From: Candidatus Magasanikiibacteriota bacterium | Lineage (GTDB): Bacteria; Patescibacteriota; Patescibacteriia; Magasanikbacterales; GWA2-37-8 | Direction: 5' to 3' | Length of the DNA: 11,104 bases | Assembly: GCA_026396535.1 (NCBI GenBank) | Contig: JAPLWP010000003.1 | Coordinates: 1 to 11,104 of the forward strand | In this document: positions 7,102 to 11,104 of the stretch, piece by piece | How positions within the stretch are numbered: position 1 is the first letter of the stretch | Layout of the letters: each line of letters starts with the position of its first letter | The notes under the pieces: generated by a model | Database searches by the model: none | What the model was told of the DNA's origin: nothing | Seen by the model: the letters and a program-made list of their open reading frames with translations, nothing else | Program-made: the position numbers and the translations under genes

Positions 7102-7623
7102 ATGAATAAAAATTTCAAAAGAGGCGGCCGTAATCAAGAAAAATCAGAATTTGACTCCAATGTTTTGGATCTTGCCCGTGTTACTCGTGTTACTGAAGGT
7201 GGTAAGCAGATGAGCTTCCGTGCTTTGGTAGTAATTGGTGACCGTCGTGGTCGCGTTGGTTTTGGCACTGAAAAAGGAAAAGATGTGCAGGGTGCCGTAG
7301 AAAAAGCTACTAAAAAAGCTAAAAAAGCTTTGATCAAAGTACCGATGGTAAATGAAACTATTCCTCACGCTGTGATGAGTAAATTCAAAGCCGCTAAAGT
7401 GATGATTAAACCAGCTCCAAAAGGTAGCGGTATTATCGCTGGTGGTGCTGTTCGTGTAGTTTTAGATTTAGCTGGTGTGCCAAATATTTCTTCCAAGATT
7501 GTTGGTAAAACCAAAAATAAAATTACTATTGTGAAAGCAACTTTTGAAGCTTTGAAGTCTTTGCGCCAAGTGCAAACTAGACCAGTGGCTAAAGCTCCGG
7601 TTGTGAGCGCTGAAGTAAAATAA
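7102..7623 (+). CDS. rpsE: 30S ribosomal protein S5 (uS5)
   Basis: uS5 sits at the mRNA entry and decoding region and influences translational accuracy. The N-terminal double-stranded RNA-binding-like domain shows VTRVTEGGKQMSFRALVV (28-44), including the loop where spectinomycin-resistance changes occur, and GDRRGRVGFGTEKGKDV (46-62). The C-terminal domain has GSGIIAGGAVRVVLDLAGV (108-126). Length 173 is normal for the family, with a short Ala/Pro/Val tail. Only 9 bases separate it from rplO, so rpmD (uL30), which most bacteria carry here, is absent. Confidence 0.98.
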   Translation: MNKNFKRGGRNQEKSEFDSNVLDLARVTRVTEGGKQMSFRALVVIGDRRGRVGFGTEKGKDVQGAVEKATKKAKKALIKVPMVNETIPHAVMSKFKAAKVMIKPAPKGSGIIAGGAVRVVLDLAGVPNISSKIVGKTKNKITIVKATFEALKSLRQVQTRPVAKAPVVSAEVK

Positions 7624-7632
7624 TAAAACTAT

Positions 7633-8076
7633 ATGACAAAATTAGCCATTCACAAATTAAAAGCCTCAAAAGGCTCTCGTCACAAAGCTAAAAAAGTTGG
7701 TCGTGGTAATGCTTCGGGACACGGAAATTATTCCGGTCACGGTGGTAAAGGCCAGACTGCTCGTAGTGGTGGTGGTGCTGGTTTGAAACTGAAAGGTTTT
7801 AAACGTTTGCTCCAGTCTACTCCTAAGTTGCGTGGTTTTAGAAGTATTGCTAAACGTCCTACTGAAATTTATCTCAATGATTTGGAAAGTAAATTCAAAG
7901 ATGGTGACACTGTAAATATGGTTACCCTTAGAGAAAAGAACTTGGTTGGTGATAATGACAAAACTGCGAAAGTAGTTGGTGGCGGAAAACTAACCAAAAA
8001 ATTAACTTTGGAAGGTATCAAAACCACTGCTAGCGCGAAAGCGATAGTAGAGAAAGCACAAGGAGAAGTTAAATAA
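7633..8076 (+). CDS. rplO: 50S ribosomal protein L15 (uL15)
   Basis: uL15 is a late-assembly 50S protein with a long glycine- and lysine-rich N-terminal arm buried in rRNA. The arm is recognisable: KKVGRGNASGHG, then SGHGGKGQTARSGGG (34-48). The next segment reads GLKLKGFKRLLQSTPKLRGF; the GFEGGQ and RRLPK-type motif found in E. coli is replaced, a variant I associate with the Candidate Phyla Radiation. The C-terminal domain shows VVGGGKLTKKLTL. Length 147 is normal. The stop at 8074-8076 is followed by the longest gap inside the cluster, ahead of secY. Confidence 0.97.
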   Translation: MTKLAIHKLKASKGSRHKAKKVGRGNASGHGNYSGHGGKGQTARSGGGAGLKLKGFKRLLQSTPKLRGFRSIAKRPTEIYLNDLESKFKDGDTVNMVTLREKNLVGDNDKTAKVVGGGKLTKKLTLEGIKTTASAKAIVEKAQGEVK

Positions 8077-8083
8077 ATTCAAT

Positions 8084-8114
8084 TAATATACATGGAATAA
8101 AAACATGTATATTA
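8084..8114 (+). repeat. Perfect 11-bp inverted repeat in the rplO-secY gap
   Basis: The arms TAATATACATG (8084-8094) and CATGTATATTA (8104-8114) are exact reverse complements around a 9-base loop, GAATAAAAA. TTGTTTAA follows, so it resembles a weak terminator or attenuator, but the stem has only two G-C pairs and the T run is broken by a G. As RNA it would be a moderately stable hairpin 22 bases before the secY ATG. It could equally be a protein-binding palindrome or an RNA-processing site. The structure is seen directly; its role is inferred. Confidence 0.6.
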
Positions 8115-8136
8115 TTGTTTAATACCGCCTTTACCT

Positions 8137-9414
8137 ATGTTTGAAAAACTTGAAAAAATTTGGAGTACTAAAGAAATTAGAAATAATATTTTGATCGTGC
8201 TGGGAATGCTCGTAGTTTTTCGCTTAGCTTCTCACGTACCGGTACCAGGTGTAAACGTCGCCAATCTTCGTGACTATTTAGCTGGTAATCAGATTTTGGG
8301 CTTATTGAATGTTTTCTCTGGTGGCACAATGTCCAACTTCTCCGTAATCATGTTGGGTGTTGGTCCGTATATTACTGCTTCGATTATTTTCCAATTGTTG
8401 GCCATGATTGTGCCATATTTTGAAGAATTATCCAAAGAAGGAGAAAGCGGCCAGCAGAAGCTCAACATGTATACTCGTTATCTCACTGTACCTTTGGCCT
8501 TTCTACAATCTTTTGCGATGATTCGTTTGCTCAACAGCTCTGCCAAACCAATTTTGACTGATCTTACTGGTTTCCGTATGGTTACTATCATGTTCACCAT
8601 TACTGCCGGTACTATGTTTTTGGTATGGCTTGGTGAATTAATTTCCGAAAGAAAAGTTGGTAATGGTATGTCTTTGCTTATCTTCGCTGGTATCGTGGCT
8701 TCGATGCCGTCTACCTTGCGCACTGCTTTTGTGAACTATACTTCCGCCGATCTTTACACCTTTGTAATGTTTGCGTTGATCGCAATAATTACTGTAGTTG
8801 GTGTAGTATTTATCAACGAAGGACAACGCAATGTGCCAGTAAACTATGCCAAACAAATGCGCGGCAATCAGAGCTTTGGTGGTGGATCCGCTTCTCATTT
8901 GCCGATTCGTGTAAATATGGCTGGTGTAATTCCAATTATCTTTGCTATCTCTTTGGTATTATTTCCACCAATGGTAGCGCAGTTTTTTGTGCACGCTCGC
9001 AGCGCTTGGCTTGCTAGTTTAGCTACTCACACCATTACTTTCTTCAACGATAAAACTTACTACGGTGTAATGTATTTCTTGTTGGTATTTTTCTTTACTT
9101 ATTTTTATACTGCCGTTATTTTCCACCCTCAGAAAATTGCTGAAAATTTGCAGCGCCAAGGTGGATTTGTACCAGGTATTCGTCCAGGTAAAGAAACTGA
9201 AAAATATTTGCAGATGATCGTGAACCGCATCAATTTGATTGGCGCGTTGTTCCTGGGCATGATTGCGATTTTGCCTCTATTGGTACAGGGCGCATCTGGT
9301 AGCACCTCACTCAAAATTGGTGGTACTAGCATGTTGATCGTAGTAGCGGTAGCAATTGAAATTTACAAACAAATTGAGTCTCAATTGACCATGCACGAAT
9401 ACGACAGAATTTAA
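8137..9414 (+). CDS. secY: Protein translocase subunit SecY
   Basis: Channel-forming subunit of the SecYEG translocon in the inner membrane. The 425 residues fit the ten-helix fold. Approximate membrane segments start at 17-33, 68-92 (after the plug region at about 45-66), 115-131, 146-165, 176-190, 206-226, 261-282, 309-329, 365-384 and 396-411. Signatures are VPVPGVN (34-40), GPYITASIIFQLL (76-88), ISERKVGNGMSLLIFAGI (169-186) and the cytosolic loop GGFVPGIRPGKETEKYL (342-358). Arg349 there matches the E. coli Arg357 needed for SecA-driven export. The ATG at 8137 has T at -1 and no Shine-Dalgarno sequence. A strong terminator follows; adk, map and infA, which often come next, are not there. 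Confidence 0.98.
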   Translation: MFEKLEKIWSTKEIRNNILIVLGMLVVFRLASHVPVPGVNVANLRDYLAGNQILGLLNVFSGGTMSNFSVIMLGVGPYITASIIFQLLAMIVPYFEELSKEGESGQQKLNMYTRYLTVPLAFLQSFAMIRLLNSSAKPILTDLTGFRMVTIMFTITAGTMFLVWLGELISERKVGNGMSLLIFAGIVASMPSTLRTAFVNYTSADLYTFVMFALIAIITVVGVVFINEGQRNVPVNYAKQMRGNQSFGGGSASHLPIRVNMAGVIPIIFAISLVLFPPMVAQFFVHARSAWLASLATHTITFFNDKTYYGVMYFLLVFFFTYFYTAVIFHPQKIAENLQRQGGFVPGIRPGKETEKYLQMIVNRINLIGALFLGMIAILPLLVQGASGSTSLKIGGTSMLIVVAVAIEIYKQIESQLTMHEYDRI

Positions 9415-9427
9415 TAGAATCTTCACT

Positions 9428-9456
9428 AAAATCCTCCAATATTGGGGGATTTTTTT
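9428..9456 (+). terminator. Rho-independent terminator after secY
   Basis: The stem AAAATCCTCC (9428-9437) pairs with GGGGGATTTT (9444-9453), with one T-G wobble and a six-base loop, AATATT. Seven consecutive Ts run from 9450 to 9456. It begins 13 bases after the secY stop, and the core of the stem is G-C rich in an otherwise A/T-rich gap. It marks the end of the ribosomal protein transcription unit. Confidence 0.88.
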
Positions 9457-9472
9457 ATTCTCTAAAATGGGA

Positions 9473-9478
9473 TATAAT
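9473..9478 (+). promoter_or_regulatory. Probable -10 element of the recG promoter
   Basis: An exact TATAAT lies just after the terminator and 10 bases before the recG ATG at 9489. A 16-17 base spacer places the -35 position in the terminator T run (9450-9456), which is a poor TTGACA match, so the promoter may be weak or need another factor. Transcription starting about 7 bases past the hexamer would begin near 9485, leaving a leader of about 4 bases. Confidence 0.45.
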
Positions 9479-9488
9479 TATGGGAGCT

Positions 9489-11104
9489 ATGGATCTAAAT
9501 TCTCCAATATCATCGCTCAATAATGTGGGGCCGGCGATTGCCAAGAAGCTCAAAAAAATCAATCTTAGTACGATTGGTGATTTGTTATATCACATTCCTT
9601 TTCGACATGAAGATTTTCGCGGGGGAATGCCAATAAAAGATTTGCAGGATGGTCTCACGGTATCGGTAGCGGCCAAGGTGGAGCTCATAGGGAGCCGTAG
9701 GAGCTTCAAGACGCGTAAGATGGTTACAGAGGCGCTAGTATCAGATAATAGCGGTAGTCTGCGTATTGTGTGGTTCAATCAGCCGTATGTGACCAAGATT
9801 ATTGAGATCGGCAGTGACTGGCAATTTTCCGGTACAGTGAAATCAGATATGCTTGGGGCTCAGCTCGTGAATCCTACATTTGAAAAAAAATCTGTCACGG
9901 CTACCGCGGGCGCTAAATTTCTGCCGGTATATTCGGTGACCGCCGGACTGTCACAAAAATTATTGCGTTTTTTGGTAGAGCAGGCTTTGGAGCAAGTGAA
10001 AAAAATTCCCGATTGGCTGTCGGAAGATATTTTGGAAGAATATGATTTGCTGCCTTTGAGCGCAGCTTTGCAGGCCGTGCATTTCCCAGCTGACAGGCAT
10101 GATTTGGACAATGGCTTTAAGCGTTTAAAATTTGATGAATTATTTTTGATTCAATTGCGGGCGGAAATTTCTCGTCGGGGTCGGGCAATGCAGAAAGCTC
10201 CAATTTTGGATTTTAAAGAAAAAGAGATTAAAGAATTTGTAGATAAATTGCCGTTTGCTTTGACTAAACCGCAGAAATTATCAGCGTGGGAAATTCTCAA
10301 AGATCTTTCTAAGCCCAGCCCGATGAATCGTCTGCTGTCGGGAGATGTGGGGTCGGGTAAGACAGTGGTAGCGGCGATGGCATTATACAATACTGCTTTA
10401 AACGGTCTTCAATCTGTGCTTTTGGCTCCTACTGAAATTTTGGCCAAACAACATTTTGATAATATTACTCGTTTATTATCGCATCTGGATATTCCAATTT
10501 GTTTGTATACTCGTAGTCAATTTGCCAAAAATGATTTGGAAGAAAATATTGAAAGCAAGAAATTTAAAAAAGAAATATTAGAAAATTTAAAAGAAGGAAA
10601 AATTGCTTTGGCTATCGGCACCCATGCTCTACTTTCGGATAAAATTGAATTTAAAAAATTAGGACTGGCAATAGTGGATGAACAGCATCGGTTTGGAGTG
10701 GAGCAGCGTAATGATATTAAACAAAAAGGCAAAGGCGTACATTTTCTCAGCCTTACAGCCACTCCGATTCCGCGTTCGCTGGCCCTTACACTTTATGGTG
10801 ATTTAGATCTGTCGGTAATTGATGAATTGCCGGCTGGGCGTAAACCGATTATGAGTAGATTGGTAGAAGTATACAATCGCCAAAAAGCTTATGATTTTAT
10901 TCGCGCACAGATCAAGCAAGGCCGTCAGGCGTTTGTGGTGTGTCCGCTAATTGAAAATGATAGCGGTGATAAGAAATCGGTTTTGGCCGAATATGAAAAA
11001 TTATCTAAGAAAATATTTCCAGATTTAAAAGTAGATTTTTTACACGGTAGATTAAAGTCCGTTGAAAAAGAATCCGCAATGAGAAAATTTAAAAATCATG
11101 AAAC
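9489..11104 (+). CDS. recG: ATP-dependent DNA helicase RecG (C-terminus beyond the window)
   Basis: RecG reverses stalled replication forks and branch-migrates Holliday junctions. 538 codons are visible; the family is about 680-800 residues, so the C-terminal part is missing only because the window ends. The N-terminal wedge region opens with DLNSPISSLNNVGP and contains an OB-fold. Helicase motifs are intact: GDVGSGKT (285-292, Walker A), APTEILAKQH, DEQHRFGVEQR (397-407, motif II), TATPIPRSLA (423-432, motif III), VVCPLIE and LHGRLK. An in-frame ATG at 9480 would add three residues but lies upstream of the predicted transcription start; 9489 gives the family-like N-terminus. Codons such as AGG, ATA, GGG and CTA appear more freely than in the ribosomal genes, fitting lower expression. 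It lies in its own transcription unit after the terminator. Confidence 0.97.
   Translation, partial: MDLNSPISSLNNVGPAIAKKLKKINLSTIGDLLYHIPFRHEDFRGGMPIKDLQDGLTVSVAAKVELIGSRRSFKTRKMVTEALVSDNSGSLRIVWFNQPYVTKIIEIGSDWQFSGTVKSDMLGAQLVNPTFEKKSVTATAGAKFLPVYSVTAGLSQKLLRFLVEQALEQVKKIPDWLSEDILEEYDLLPLSAALQAVHFPADRHDLDNGFKRLKFDELFLIQLRAEISRRGRAMQKAPILDFKEKEIKEFVDKLPFALTKPQKLSAWEILKDLSKPSPMNRLLSGDVGSGKTVVAAMALYNTALNGLQSVLLAPTEILAKQHFDNITRLLSHLDIPICLYTRSQFAKNDLEENIESKKFKKEILENLKEGKIALAIGTHALLSDKIEFKKLGLAIVDEQHRFGVEQRNDIKQKGKGVHFLSLTATPIPRSLALTLYGDLDLSVIDELPAGRKPIMSRLVEVYNRQKAYDFIRAQIKQGRQAFVVCPLIENDSGDKKSVLAEYEKLSKKIFPDLKVDFLHGRLKSVEKESAMRKFKNHE

Noticed and set aside
7312..7332. Repeated AAAAAAG runs in rpsE as a -1 frameshift site.
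   Set aside because: The reading frame is AAA AAA G, not A AAA AAG, so the slippery heptamer is out of register, and the full uS5 is encoded without a shift.
8092..8122. Tiny upstream frames in the secY leader: ATG-GAA-TAA at 8092 and a five-residue MYIIV frame at 8105-8122.
   Set aside because: Both ATGs have C at -1, unlike every real start here, and have no ribosome binding site. They are probably by-products of the CATG in the inverted repeat.

Overview
The window is a long run of ribosomal protein genes on the + strand: the end of an S10 operon joined directly to an spc operon. It is followed by a terminator and the start of an unrelated gene. The order is rplD, rplW, rplB, rpsS, rplV, rpsC, rplP, rpsQ, rplN, rplX, rplE, rpsN, rpsH, rplF, rplR, rpsE, rplO, secY, then recG, which is cut by the window end. 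Every gene is intact except recG. All 19 starts are ATG and all 18 visible stops are TAA.

Organism: the sequence is bacterial and most likely from the Candidate Phyla Radiation (Patescibacteria). The main reasons are the absence of rpmD (uL30) between rpsE and rplO, which is a hallmark of that group, a long lysine-rich N-terminal extension on uL23, and a uL15 lacking a familiar central motif. rpmC (uL29) is also absent from its usual place between rplP and rpsQ. I cannot name the lineage within the radiation from this window alone.

Layout: positions 1-28 are probably the spacer after rplC. Positions 29-8076 hold 17 ribosomal protein genes separated by 3 to 31 bases, with no overlaps. Positions 8077-8136 are the longest gap inside the cluster and hold a perfect 11-bp inverted repeat ahead of secY. 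secY runs to 9414. A rho-independent terminator follows at 9428-9456, then a -10 element at 9473-9478 so close to the recG ATG that its mRNA would be almost leaderless. There is no gene-free stretch above 300 bases, and I saw no tRNA, rRNA, mobile element or CRISPR array.

How the genes work together: the ribosomal proteins build parts of both subunits, including the tunnel lining (uL4, uL22), the tunnel exit (uL23, uL24), the peptidyl-transferase surroundings (uL2, uL16), the mRNA entry (uS3, uS5) and the head (uS14, uS19). SecY is the membrane channel that receives nascent chains at the same tunnel exit. RecG is a DNA branch-migration helicase and appears to be a separate transcription unit.

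The most unusual signal is at the translation starts. None of the 19 genes has a convincing Shine-Dalgarno sequence, and all 19 have T immediately before the ATG. The gaps between genes are about 83% A+T and only about 6% G by hand count. This suggests start selection by an unstructured leader plus a UAUG context, in which U at -1 could pair with A37 of the initiator tRNA. That mechanism is an inference.
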